Notes: generated by a model not told the origin, from the sequence alone. A stretch of 64,000 nucleotides of DNA from Sulfurospirillum diekertiae (GCF_002309535.1 NZ_CP023275.1:1-64000), one strand, 5' to 3'; counted from the stretch's first letter, positions 56,447 to 64,000 are shown. Made by a program: numbers and translations.

Positions 56447-56715
56447 AGTTTCAAAATTGGGTTGAACAGAATACGCCTTTAAAGCGTGTCTCTTCTCTGG
56501 AGCCATACAGAGATGAAATTCAAAAGCTCGTGAGTTTGAATTACACACATAATCAGATCGCTGATTATTTACGAGAAGTGAGAGGCCTTGAGATATCAAG
56601 GCAGCAAGTTCAAAAGTTTCTCTCGAAAAAAACAACCAAAGAAAAAGCGGTGCAAGCTGAAAAAGGCGAAACACCGAAAGTGAGTTTAGAGGATAAGTTC
56701 AAAGGATTCCTCTAG
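56443..56715 (+). CDS. Small HTH-like DNA-binding protein, ParA partner
   Basis: A 90-residue protein with the segment YTHNQIADYLREVRGLEISRQQVQKFL, which reads as a helix-turn-helix resembling resolvase/Mu-type or plasmid DNA-binding proteins. A charged tail follows (KKTTKEKAVQAEKGE). The coupling to parA and the repeats that begin 18 bases after its stop make a centromere-binding role likely, by context only. Confidence 0.78.
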   Translation: MKFQNWVEQNTPLKRVSSLEPYRDEIQKLVSLNYTHNQIADYLREVRGLEISRQQVQKFLSKKTTKEKAVQAEKGETPKVSLEDKFKGFL

Positions 56716-56732
56716 GGCAAAAGATAAGTAAT

Positions 56733-56842
56733 GCAACCTCGTGCCACCGTAATGCTACCGAAAGCAATCGTATGCAACCACTTGCTACTCAATGCTATCG
56801 AAAAGCTACCGTGTGCCACCAAAGAGCCACTCAAAGGCAACC
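56733..56842. repeat. Eleven helically phased GCNACC repeats
   Basis: GCNA(C/T)(C/T) hexamers start at 56733, 56743, 56754, 56764, 56774, 56784, 56794, 56805, 56815, 56826 and 56837. The steps are 10 or 11 bases, mean 10.4, equal to one DNA turn. An extra GCCACG lies at 56864, then GCCA-n6-TGGC (56864-56877). Sitting between the parA cassette and relaxase gene, it may be a centromere or transfer-origin site for a filament-forming or cooperative protein. Confidence 0.8.
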
Positions 56843-56910
56843 GAGAAAACATTCACACCCAACGCCACGTTAATGGCACAAGGTGAAAAAAAGATAAAAA
56901 AGAGGCAAAA

Positions 56911-59766
56911 ATGCTATCAATTGCCAATATGAATAGTGCCCAAGCAGCTCATTATCATGCAAAGGATCAAAACTATTATCAGCAAGATAAAGAGACAAGC
57001 GTTTGGGCTGGCAAAGGTGCTGAACATTTAGGCTTGAGCGGTGCAATTGATATTAAACAGTTTGAACGATTGTGTTACGGTATTCATCCAAGTGAAGAAC
57101 GCACTCTTGTAGATATTAGTGAAAGAGCGGGAACGGATCTAACTTTTTCCGCTCCAAAATCCGCATCGATCTTATGTGAATTAGGTGATGAGCATACCAA
57201 TCAGCTCATACGTGCAGCACATGATCAAGCGGTGCAAACCACACTAGCATTTGTGGAAGATCATTATGCGCAAACAAGAGAACAAAAAGATGGGCATAGA
57301 GAAGCAATCTCAACCGGTAATCTAATCATCGCTAAATTTCAGCACGATACCAGTCGTGAAAATGATCCGTCATTGCATACGCATTGCTTTATCGTCAATG
57401 CAACGCAAAAAGAGAACGGTGAATGGCGTGCATTACTCAATGATCAGCTCTTTACTCACAAGATGTTTCTAGGCCAGACGTATCGCAATGAATTGGCCAA
57501 AAATCTTCGAGAGCAAGGATTTGCTATTGAGATTACTAATGCTAAAGAAGGATTCTTTGAGATTGAAGGTGTATCTAAAGAGTTGATCCGTGAATTTTCA
57601 CAACGCCGTGAGCAAGTGCTTGAGAAATACGAGGAGCTAAGACAGCAATATCCTGGGCTCGAGGAAGAGAAGCTCAAAGAGATGGCTACAACCGGTAGCC
57701 GAAGCGTCAAAGATAAAAATGCTGATCGCAGTGTCATCAAATCTAACAATATCGAAAGAGCCAAAACCATTCTAGCCGGTAAAGATTTAACCTATCTCAA
57801 TCAGCTTAATAGTACGCAGCTTCATCCAGAGCAGCAAAAATTGACAGCTAAAGATGCGGTGGATCTTTCGATTCGTATTCAAAGCGAAAAGACAAGTGTA
57901 TTTAATCGTGAAGATGTGATGAAAAACGCAATGAAGCTTTCGTTAGGTGAGCATTCACTTAGTGCTATGCAGAGTGCTTTTGATGATCATGTCAATGAGC
58001 GATCGATCGTGCAACTGGATAAAAATGCTTATTCGACACCGGAGCTTTTGCAAAAGGAGTTCGAGATTGTTGAAATGGCAAAAAACCGCACAGCTCCTTT
58101 GATCTCTGTGCAACACGTGGAGCAATATTTAAGCCATACGCCTTATAACCTCACAAAAGGACAACAAGAAGCGTATACGCACATTCTCACAAGTGATGAG
58201 GCTATTTCAGTGATCCAGGGCGATGCTGGCACGGGTAAAACGTTTATGCTTAAGGCAGTCAGAGAAACGCTCGAGAGTCAAAAGCAAAGTAGCAATCTAA
58301 GAGGACTTGCTTTTACTGGAAAAGCCAGTGAAGAGCTGGAGCGTGAAAGTGGTATCCCCTCTACAACGTTACATGCGTTTTTTGTCAATCCACCGGCAGA
58401 AAAAAATATGGTTTATATCGTTGATGAGGCTTCAATGGTCAGTTCGTTACAGATGCACCATTTATGTGAAATTGCCCGTGAAAACCATTCAAAAATCGTG
58501 TTTATCGGTGATCAAAAGCAGTTCCAATCTTTAGGTGCTGGCAATATGTTCTCGCAGCTTCAAAAGCAAAGTAATATCCGTATCGTTGAGATGACGGAAA
58601 ATAAACGTGCGCAAACAGAATTAATGCGATCGCTGTATTCATCTATCAAGAGCAAAGATTTGGAAGAGGCGTTTAGTATTTTGGAAAAGCACCAACGACT
58701 TCATGAAACGACAGATCTCGAGAGGATCAAAAACGAATATCTCAAAGATCGTCATGATACGTTACTTCTCGTTGACACGAACGCGAATCGTAGAGCTTTA
58801 AACGAGTTAATCAGAGCGGATATCGTCACTCAAAATGAAGTCACACAGTCCCAACTGTTATCTATTAAAGAGGCAATCAATCTAAACGAGATTGAAAAAC
58901 ACTACTCGAGCAATTATCAAGTAGGTCAAATTGTTGTCGCGCAAAACGCGTTTCAAGGATTTAGTGCTGGGCAAGAAGCGATGATCACCGAGATCGATCA
59001 TCCATCCAATACGATCACTGTTACCAAAGATGATCAAAGGATCAAAATTGATCTAAGTAAAGCTCACGCTCAAGCGATTCAAACCTTTGCTATCAAAGAA
59101 AAAGCGTTTGGTATCGGAGACAAGATCGTTTTTACAAAAAACAATCGAAACCTCAAGTTTAGAAATGGTGAGACCGCCGTGATCCAAGCGATTCATGGGA
59201 ATATCATCAAAGTGCAAAAGGGAAATAAAGAGTTGGCGTTTGATGCTTCCAAATATCCTTATATCGATCATGGATACGTGATTACAGCGCATAAAAGCCA
59301 AGGGCAAACAACCAGTAAGGTTATCGCTTTCACGAATGCACAAATGGCCAATTTAAACCGCTTCTACGTGCAAATTACCAGGGCAAAACGTGATGCCTTG
59401 ATCTATACCAACAGCATAGCAACACTCAAGGAGAATACACAAAAAACGCAAATTAAAACCAGTACCCTAGATTATTTTAGGTCGGCAATGCAGCATGAGG
59501 CACATACAAATCATAACTACGAAAGGACATTCAATGAGCAAAAAGAACGAAGAATATCAAGAGGATCAACTCTTTCAATACTGGGAGACTATTGCACAAA
59601 GCTCAAAATTGCACTCGCAGATCTTAGCCGACATTTTGGCTTATTTAAAAGAGATCGACGAGAGATTGAAAGCACTCGAGGCAAAGATCAAATGAAAAAT
59701 ATCTTACTTAAAAATGAGCGCGAAAAAGCAGCTCAATCCATAACACAATCACGAGAAAGGAAATAG
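56911..59766 (+). CDS. MobF-type relaxase-helicase (TrwC/TraI family)
   Basis: The N-terminal relaxase domain has catalytic-type residues: a Tyr pair in NYYQQDKETSVW near residue 22, and the metal-binding histidines in HDTSRENDPSLHTHCF near 145-157. The C-terminal part is a superfamily I helicase with Walker A QGDAGTGKTFML near 438 and late motif GYVITAHKSQGQT near 790. It nicks and unwinds DNA for conjugal transfer. At 951 residues it is near normal length. A 53-residue gene is nested in its C-terminus. Confidence 0.94.
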   Translation: MLSIANMNSAQAAHYHAKDQNYYQQDKETSVWAGKGAEHLGLSGAIDIKQFERLCYGIHPSEERTLVDISERAGTDLTFSAPKSASILCELGDEHTNQLIRAAHDQAVQTTLAFVEDHYAQTREQKDGHREAISTGNLIIAKFQHDTSRENDPSLHTHCFIVNATQKENGEWRALLNDQLFTHKMFLGQTYRNELAKNLREQGFAIEITNAKEGFFEIEGVSKELIREFSQRREQVLEKYEELRQQYPGLEEEKLKEMATTGSRSVKDKNADRSVIKSNNIERAKTILAGKDLTYLNQLNSTQLHPEQQKLTAKDAVDLSIRIQSEKTSVFNREDVMKNAMKLSLGEHSLSAMQSAFDDHVNERSIVQLDKNAYSTPELLQKEFEIVEMAKNRTAPLISVQHVEQYLSHTPYNLTKGQQEAYTHILTSDEAISVIQGDAGTGKTFMLKAVRETLESQKQSSNLRGLAFTGKASEELERESGIPSTTLHAFFVNPPAEKNMVYIVDEASMVSSLQMHHLCEIARENHSKIVFIGDQKQFQSLGAGNMFSQLQKQSNIRIVEMTENKRAQTELMRSLYSSIKSKDLEEAFSILEKHQRLHETTDLERIKNEYLKDRHDTLLLVDTNANRRALNELIRADIVTQNEVTQSQLLSIKEAINLNEIEKHYSSNYQVGQIVVAQNAFQGFSAGQEAMITEIDHPSNTITVTKDDQRIKIDLSKAHAQAIQTFAIKEKAFGIGDKIVFTKNNRNLKFRNGETAVIQAIHGNIIKVQKGNKELAFDASKYPYIDHGYVITAHKSQGQTTSKVIAFTNAQMANLNRFYVQITRAKRDALIYTNSIATLKENTQKTQIKTSTLDYFRSAMQHEAHTNHNYERTFNEQKERRISRGSTLSILGDYCTKLKIALADLSRHFGLFKRDRREIESTRGKDQMKNILLKNEREKAAQSITQSRERK
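59534..59695 (+). CDS. Nested small coiled-coil gene inside relaxase
   Basis: An out-of-frame ATG at 59534 follows AAAGGA by six bases and opens 53 codons (MSKKNEEYQEDQLFQYW..., ending LKEIDERLKALEAKIK). The product is a helical, heptad-like protein. The relaxase frame here encodes a basic, low-constraint tail, so a real overlapping gene is possible. The good ribosome site argues for translation; the function would be unknown. Confidence 0.55.
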   Translation: MSKKNEEYQEDQLFQYWETIAQSSKLHSQILADILAYLKEIDERLKALEAKIK

Positions 59767-59768
59767 TA

Positions 59769-61337
59769 ATGTCAACGATTTTATTATGTTTATTGTTTAA
59801 TGCCGGTGCTTTATGGGTATTTCAAAAGAACCTTCCAATACCATGTGGTGCAGTCTTTGTGCTACTTTGTATTGTAGAGTATCTCGTATGGGCATTTATT
59901 TTCAAAAGACAAGAATCGATCAATGGTCGTATCTTTGATGATAAGGCGTGGGTAATGGGAAGTTATCCCAATTACTATGAGCAAACAGAAGGCAATCGAT
60001 GGACGGCTTCAAAGCGTGTTAAAGAAATTATGTCAAAAGGTGAATTGTTCCTGGATCAGTTCCGGTTTGATCGTATCGTTTTATATCGTTTGTCGCCAGT
60101 ATATGGATTGGCTAGTAAATTTAATGATTTTGACTGTTATGCGGATCCGGTAGATTTTACGCAATCAGGAATTATATTTGGTGGTATGGGATCAGGTAAA
60201 ACAGAATTTTACCACTCCATTATTGCACAAGATAAGTTCGATCGTGTAGTCGCGTATGATACCAAAGGTGATCTTGTGCAAAAGCATTATAGTGTGTTGA
60301 AAGATATTATCTTAAATCCGTATGATCAACGAAGCCATATTTGGAATCCTTTCGAAGAGGCTAAAACGAGTCCTTTCGTTACGGAGATATTTTTAACCAA
60401 TCTTTTCAATGCGTTAAGTGGCACACAAAAAGACTTTTTTAGCGCAAGCTCCAAACAACGCTATATGAAGCTTTTTAACGATATCCTTTACAACAACAGT
60501 GAGCTTTCATCGAATGAGCAGTTTGATCTTTTTATTCAACAGCTCAAGGAGTATTTCGAAGAAAATAAAAATCATGAAAGACGTAGTGAAGCGGATGTTG
60601 CCAGTACGATGCATTTGACGTTTGAATTTTTTGATTATATGAACTTTTGTATTCAAAATGGCAGCCCTACTTTTACGATTAAAGAGTATCTCTCTCGTAA
60701 GAGCTGCAAGCTCTTCTTACTCTCAAGGGATGATCAGCGCTCAAAGCTTACACCATTCTTTACTGGCTTTTTGGCCGCTTTGACGGCCGTCATGTTAAGC
60801 CAAGAAGATCAAAAAACCTCTCTCACTCTCTTTGCTCTTGATGAATACCTCTCTTTTGCTCAAAACCTCGATAGTGAAACGATCGAGGGGTTACATACCA
60901 GGATCAGAAGTAAAGGCGGTTGTTTGCTTCCTGGTGTGCAATATTTCCCAGAGCAAAGTAACAAGGCAGACAGTGCTCAAGGTATTACGCAAAAGATGTT
61001 AAACTCAGCAGCCTATTGGTTTTTATTTCAAGGTGTGGATGAGTATACACTCAAAAAGATCAATAGTACGATCGGTAAAGTACGCTATAGAAAAGAGCAG
61101 ATCAGAGAGCAACTTGTTGCGGATCCTTTGAATCGTAAAAATTACCAAATCGAAGAATCGGATCTGCTAAATACCAGTTTGTTTCAATCGTTAGGCCAAA
61201 ATTATGAGCATATCACGTTTGTACCGTCGAAACGAATTTTGTATAAAGGGTATACGCCAAGAGCGGAATTGCCAAGTAAAAAAGCGAACTACATACAAAG
61301 TGAGAATATCGAAAGATACTATCAAAGAAAATACTAA
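59769..61337 (+). CDS. Type IV coupling protein (TraD/TrwB-like)
   Basis: Two N-terminal membrane segments (about 3-18 and 22-44) precede a TraG/TraD ATPase: Walker A IIFGGMGSGKTEF near residue 140, then VVAYDTKGDLV, and Walker B LTLFALDEYLS near 357. The enzyme delivers relaxase-bound DNA to the secretion channel. It starts nine bases... close behind the relaxase, with AAAGGAAA before the ATG. The length of 522 residues is normal. Confidence 0.92.
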   Translation: MSTILLCLLFNAGALWVFQKNLPIPCGAVFVLLCIVEYLVWAFIFKRQESINGRIFDDKAWVMGSYPNYYEQTEGNRWTASKRVKEIMSKGELFLDQFRFDRIVLYRLSPVYGLASKFNDFDCYADPVDFTQSGIIFGGMGSGKTEFYHSIIAQDKFDRVVAYDTKGDLVQKHYSVLKDIILNPYDQRSHIWNPFEEAKTSPFVTEIFLTNLFNALSGTQKDFFSASSKQRYMKLFNDILYNNSELSSNEQFDLFIQQLKEYFEENKNHERRSEADVASTMHLTFEFFDYMNFCIQNGSPTFTIKEYLSRKSCKLFLLSRDDQRSKLTPFFTGFLAALTAVMLSQEDQKTSLTLFALDEYLSFAQNLDSETIEGLHTRIRSKGGCLLPGVQYFPEQSNKADSAQGITQKMLNSAAYWFLFQGVDEYTLKKINSTIGKVRYRKEQIREQLVADPLNRKNYQIEESDLLNTSLFQSLGQNYEHITFVPSKRILYKGYTPRAELPSKKANYIQSENIERYYQRKY

Positions 61338-61411
61338 ATGTGCTAGATCGGCAAGAAAAAATAAATTGTCTTGTCGATCTAAAACTTTATAAACAAAGAT
61401 TTGGCAACAAC

Positions 61412-61446
61412 TTGACAAAATGACAACTTAGGAATATAATACGCCC
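61412..61446 (+). promoter_or_regulatory. Strong promoter of second higBA pair
   Basis: TTGACA (61412-61417) and TATAAT (61435-61440) are separated by 17 bases. ATG follows six bases after the -10, so transcription should begin at or near the start codon. ACAACTT occurs twice around the -35 box, 16 bases apart, perhaps a regulator site. Confidence 0.85.
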
Positions 61447-61746
61447 ATGAGAGTGATTTCAAAGAAAACATTAAAAGACTTTTATGATCAAGAGCTATAC
61501 AAAGATAGTAAAAGCTCTTTAGAATCTTGGCATAAAGAAGCTATTAAGGCAGATTGGGAAACCCCAGTTCAAATTAAAGAGCAGTATCGTAATGCAAGTA
61601 TACTCAAGAATAATAGAGTTGTTTTTAATATTCACGGCAATAAATACAGATTAGTTGTGAAAATCAATTATCCGGCCAAAGTTGTGTATGTGCGTTTTGT
61701 AGGTACACATGAGCAGTACGATGCTATAAACGTAGAGGAGATATAA
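61447..61746 (+). CDS. higB: HigB-type mRNA interferase toxin
   Basis: A 99-residue protein of the HigB_toxin family: MRVISKKTLKDFY, KEAIKADWETPVQIKEQYRNAS, then NIHGNKYRLVVKINY and YVRFVGTHEQYDAI. These families cleave mRNA on the ribosome. No ribosome site exists and the promoter lies directly before ATG, so the transcript is probably leaderless. The antitoxin gene follows one base after its stop. Confidence 0.93.
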   Translation: MRVISKKTLKDFYDQELYKDSKSSLESWHKEAIKADWETPVQIKEQYRNASILKNNRVVFNIHGNKYRLVVKINYPAKVVYVRFVGTHEQYDAINVEEI

Positions 61747-61747
61747 A

Positions 61748-62110
61748 ATGGAAATTACACCAATAAGAACAGAAAAAGATTATACAGTAGCGTTAAAAAG
61801 AATTGATGCACTTATGGATGCAGAGCCTAATACTAAAGAATTTGATGAACTAGATATTTTAGTTACGCTCGTAGAAGTCTATGAAGAGAAACATTATAAA
61901 ATTGATGCACCGGATCCAATCGCTGCTATTAAGTTTAGAATGGAACAAGAAGGACTCAAACAAAAAGATTTAGTCAGCGCATTGGGTGACGAAACACGTG
62001 TATCAAAGGTACTTAAAGGCGAGCGAAGTTTAACAGTTGATATGATACGAAAGCTTCATGATCAATTTAAAATTCCATTCGAAAGTCTATTTGGTAGAGT
62101 TGCAAGTTAA
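61748..62110 (+). CDS. higA: HigA-type antitoxin with XRE domain
   Basis: The 120-residue protein has a toxin-binding N-terminus (MEITPIRTEKDYTVALKRI, then DELDILVTLVEVYEEKHY) and a C-terminal helix-turn-helix (LKQKDLVSALGDETRVSKVLKG). This is the PF01381-containing antitoxin that commonly pairs with HigB_toxin proteins. GAGGAG precedes ATG. Confidence 0.93.
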   Translation: MEITPIRTEKDYTVALKRIDALMDAEPNTKEFDELDILVTLVEVYEEKHYKIDAPDPIAAIKFRMEQEGLKQKDLVSALGDETRVSKVLKGERSLTVDMIRKLHDQFKIPFESLFGRVAS

Positions 62111-62138
62111 GAGAATACACACATGTGCGTAAATTTCG

Positions 62139-62414
62139 TTATTTGATTTGTAGAGTAAATCCCATTGCATTCATGACCCTAACAATAGTGCTGAATTCCG
62201 GATCAGAACCCTTCTGAAAAGTTTTATCAAGGCTCTCTATATCAAGACCGGTTTCTTTTGAAATTTGTGTCATGCCTTTTACTTTTAAAAGATATCCTAA
62301 TGCTCGTAAAAATTCATCTTGATCTCCGCTCTCAAGGACTTGAGATAAATATTCCATTATTGCTTCTTGGCTATCAAGATATTCTGACATATTAAAATCT
62401 GTTAATTTTTGCAT
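62139..62414 (-). CDS. Lone antitoxin of HI1420 addiction-module family
   Basis: A 91-residue protein typical of the HI1420 (dnstrm_HI1420) family: FNMSEYLDSQEAIMEYLSQVL, then ALGYLLKVKGMTQISKETGLD and a closing MGFTLQIK. Its usual partner, an HI1419-like RelE toxin, should lie upstream (right side, minus strand), but there I see only 220 bases before the tRNA. It may be a relic or counter a toxin encoded elsewhere. It is the last gene of the element. Confidence 0.85.
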   Translation of the reverse strand: MQKLTDFNMSEYLDSQEAIMEYLSQVLESGDQDEFLRALGYLLKVKGMTQISKETGLDIESLDKTFQKGSDPEFSTIVRVMNAMGFTLQIK

Positions 62415-62539
62415 TTGAGTGCCTTGTCTTTAATTAAAAAATGTATCCTAAAAGGCATATTTTAGCAAAGAAAATTATAAATTATGGGATGAAAAACACA
62501 ACTGAATTGACCGCTAAAAGCTAAGTATGTTTTTGTGGT

Positions 62540-62558
62540 TGTTGGAAATAGGTTGGAA
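62540..62558. repeat. Right-end copy of 19-bp TTGGAA repeat
   Basis: This 19-bp sequence (TGTTGGAAATAGGTTGGAA) is the same as 36178-36196 and in the same direction. It is 75 bases inside attR, while the other copy is 126 bases inside attL. Presence near both ends suggests arm-type binding sites for recombination proteins. Confidence 0.75.
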
Positions 62559-62632
62559 AGAAGCTTTTTTGATTTTTCTTAAATTGCTTTAGAGTATCGA
62601 TAAAATAGGAGTTTTAAAAGAGTTTAAGGATT

Positions 62633-62654
62633 AGTGGCCGGGAGAGAGGGATTT
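62633..62654. other. attR: 3' end of tRNA-Ser(TGA)
   Basis: The same 22 bases as 36031-36052. Here they are part of an intact tRNA gene, so integration restores the tRNA on this side. Confidence 0.9.
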
Positions 62655-62722
62655 GAACCCCCGGAGGTATTACCCTCAACGGTTTTCAAGACCGCCGCAT
62701 TAAGCCGCTCTGCCATCTCCCG
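62635..62722 (-). tRNA. tRNA-Ser (anticodon TGA)
   Basis: An 88-nt class II tRNA on the minus strand: acceptor CGGGAGA/TCTCCCG, discriminator G, encoded CCA, long variable arm, anticodon loop CTTGAAA and T-loop GGTTCAAATCC. Its 3' end is the integration target of the element. It is the last gene of a four-tRNA cluster read from the right. Confidence 0.97.
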
Positions 62723-62756
62723 ACAGAAAGTTTGTAGATGATATATGATATCAAGG

Positions 62757-62830
62757 TGGAGGCGACACCCGGATTTGAACCGGGGATCAAGGCTTTGCAG
62801 GCCCATGCCTTACCGCTTGGCTATATCGCC
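62757..62830 (-). tRNA. tRNA-Cys (anticodon GCA)
   Basis: A 74-nt minus-strand tRNA with acceptor GGCGATA/TGTCGCC, encoded CCA and anticodon loop CCTGCAAAG. The D-arm AGCCAAGCGGTAAGGC and T-arm are normal. Confidence 0.97.
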
Positions 62831-62852
62831 ACCGTATTTCTCTATATAGAGG

Positions 62853-62939
62853 TGGTGCCCGGAGCCGGATTTGAACCGGCACACCCAAACGGGCGAGGGA
62901 TTTTAAGTCCCTTGCGTCTACCAGTTTCGCCATCCGGGC
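62853..62939 (-). tRNA. tRNA-Leu (anticodon TAA)
   Basis: An 87-nt class II tRNA with acceptor GCCCGGA/TCCGGGC, discriminator A, encoded CCA, a long variable arm and anticodon loop ACTTAAAAT. Confidence 0.97.
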
Positions 62940-62968
62940 AACGCGTTTCTTTTTAAGATTAAACTAAA

Positions 62969-63043
<75 letters not shown>

Positions 63044-63061
63044 ATCTAAAAAAGAGTTGAG

Positions 63062-63067
63062 AGTATA
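63062..63067 (-). promoter_or_regulatory. -10 box of tRNA cluster promoter
   Basis: TATACT with preceding TGC on the minus strand lies 19 bases before tRNA-Gly, a spacing suited to a short 5' leader. A TTTACATGTAA near-palindrome is further upstream at 63110-63120. Confidence 0.7.
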
Positions 63068-63140
63068 GCAGTTTTTTTTCGTAATGTAAAGTCATTTGCG
63101 TAAAATTATTTACATGTAAGCTTTTTTAGAGCGGTTTTGC

Positions 63141-63146
63141 TATAAT
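63141..63146 (+). promoter_or_regulatory. -10 box of ilvD promoter
   Basis: TATAAT with a preceding TTGC lies 25 bases before the ilvD start codon. No clear -35 box is seen, as is common in this phylum. Confidence 0.7.
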
Positions 63147-63171
63147 TTAAAAAATTTTTTAAGGAATATTG

Positions 63172-64000
63172 ATGCGAAGTGATCAAGTCAAAAAAGGGTA
63201 TAACAGAGCGCCACATCGAAGTTTATTTCGAGCGACAGGTTTAAAGGACGAAGATTTTAATAAACCATTTATTGGAGTAGCAAACTCTTATATTGATATT
63301 ATTCCAGGTCACTTCTTTTTGCATGAGTATGGTGTTATCATTAAAGATGAGATTCGTAAGAATGGTTGTGTACCGTTTGAATTTAATACGATTGGCGTGG
63401 ATGACGGTATAGCAATGGGACATGATGGTATGCTCTACTCACTTCCAAGCCGTGAGCTGATCGCCAATTCGATTGAGACAATGATGAATGCGCACATGTT
63501 AGATGCGATGATTTGTATTCCTAACTGTGACAAAATCGTTCCGGGAATGATTATGGGCGCACTTCGTGTTAATGTTCCAACGGTGTTTGTGAGTGGTGGA
63601 CCGATGAAAAAAGGTTATACGAAAGAGGGAGCACCTCTTGATTTGAACTCTGCCTTTGAAGCTGTTGGTAAGTTTGAAAAAGGGGATATTACCGAATCGG
63701 AACTGACGGATATTGAGTGCAATGCTTGTCCAAGTGGTGGTAGTTGTTCTGGTATGTTTACAGCCAACAGTATGAATACACTCATGGAAGCAATGGGTAT
63801 TGCTCTTCCTGGGAATGGAACAATCCCTGCTTTGACACCTGAACGTGAAGTTCTTTTACGTGCAGCAGCAAAACGAATTTGTGAAATTGCCGTTGATGAT
63901 CGTTTTAAACTTAGAAATATCTTGAATGAAAAAGCTGTGCGTAATGCGTTTGCGATCGATATGGCAATGGGTGGAAGTTCCAATACAGTTTTGCACATGT
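63172..64000 (+). CDS. ilvD: Dihydroxy-acid dehydratase, 5' part
   Basis: The frame opens at ATG 63172 after AAGGAA and runs off the window with 276 codons. [23 protein letters not shown] is the family start; [13 protein letters not shown] and [20 protein letters not shown] carry iron-sulphur cysteines. IlvD dehydrates dihydroxy acids to 2-keto acids in isoleucine and valine synthesis. The 3' half lies beyond the window. Confidence 0.96.
   Translation, partial: MRSDQVKKGYNRAPHRSLFRATGLKDEDFNKPFIGVANSYIDIIPGHFFLHEYGVIIKDEIRKNGCVPFEFNTIGVDDGIAMGHDGMLYSLPSRELIANSIETMMNAHMLDAMICIPNCDKIVPGMIMGALRVNVPTVFVSGGPMKKGYTKEGAPLDLNSAFEAVGKFEKGDITESELTDIECNACPSGGSCSGMFTANSMNTLMEAMGIALPGNGTIPALTPEREVLLRAAAKRICEIAVDDRFKLRNILNEKAVRNAFAIDMAMGGSSNTVLHM

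Larger units (their letters stand above)
36031..62654. mobile_element. Integrative mobilizable element in tRNA-Ser(TGA)
   Basis: About 26.6 kb lie between the two 22-bp att repeats. Inside are a tyrosine integrase, relaxase, coupling protein, ParA, a replication-organiser-like protein, toxin-antitoxin genes, Fic, an m5C methyltransferase and a five-gene defence-type operon. No VirB4-type ATPase or pilus genes are visible, so it probably borrows a secretion system. The element lacks the TTTACATGTAAA palindrome common in the backbone and has many CTCGAG sites, supporting foreign origin. Confidence 0.9.

Noticed and set aside
56731-56886. 51-codon open frame across the GCNACC array
   Set aside because: It has no ribosome site, and the 10- to 11-base period breaks codon register, so the repeat is a DNA-level signal.
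62624-62956. Frames on both strands over the tRNA cluster
   Set aside because: They are made of tRNA sequence; the peptides are tRNA translations.
63615-63998. 127-codon minus-strand frame inside ilvD
   Set aside because: ilvD on the plus strand is unmistakable here.

Overview
The window looks like Campylobacterota chromosome, most like Sulfurospirillum; the genus is inferred from AT-rich coding style, gene order and families, not proven. It begins at the replication origin region (DnaA boxes, dnaA, dnaN, gyrB) and runs into ordinary backbone genes, a tRNA-borne mobile element of about 26.6 kb, a tRNA cluster and the start of ilvD.

Backbone 1-36.0 kb. dnaA-dnaN-gyrB are followed by a translationally coupled run: a degenerate GGDEF-EAL membrane protein, queF and an HD-domain protein. 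The signal recognition particle RNA lies on the minus strand before ung and mutY. A dicarboxylate module holds a DASS transporter, a two-subunit class I fumarase/tartrate dehydratase, a FadR-type regulator and a LeuCD-like hydro-lyase pair. Then come lipoproteins, a Sel1-repeat protein, tRNA-Ser(GGA), a TlpD-like soluble chemoreceptor, an AspT-type transporter, a TetR-controlled pair, two AraC regulators, the three-gene AmmeMemoRadiSam cluster, tandem paralogous lipoproteins, a DMT exporter, a single-subunit formate-dehydrogenase-like molybdoenzyme and a haem-binding protein.

Mobile element 36.03-62.65 kb. It is bounded by a 22-bp direct repeat that is the 3' end of tRNA-Ser(TGA). At the left are a tyrosine integrase and a five-gene overlapping defence-type operon (GHKL ATPase, Z1 helicase, PD-(D/E)XK protein, AIPR protein, DUF6998-like protein) facing an m5C methyltransferase. 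The middle holds a duplicated zinc-ribbon module with Fic and HigBA genes and two arrays of palindromic or iterated repeats. The right part carries a replication-organiser-like protein, a large membrane protein, ParA with a small HTH-like partner, a helically phased GCNACC array, a MobF relaxase-helicase with a nested small gene, a coupling protein, HigBA and a lone antitoxin. No type IV secretion ATPase or pilus set is visible, so it is best read as a mobilizable element with plasmid-like maintenance genes.

Right end 62.6-64 kb. tRNA-Ser(TGA), tRNA-Cys, tRNA-Leu and tRNA-Gly lie on the minus strand, followed by ilvD, cut by the window edge.

The main unexplained signals are the 10.4-bp-period GCNACC array at 56733-56842; the palindrome TTTACATGTAAA, found 13 times exactly in the backbone and not in the element; a two-copy structured intergenic repeat with compensatory changes; and an apparent frame break at the start of the defence ATPase.
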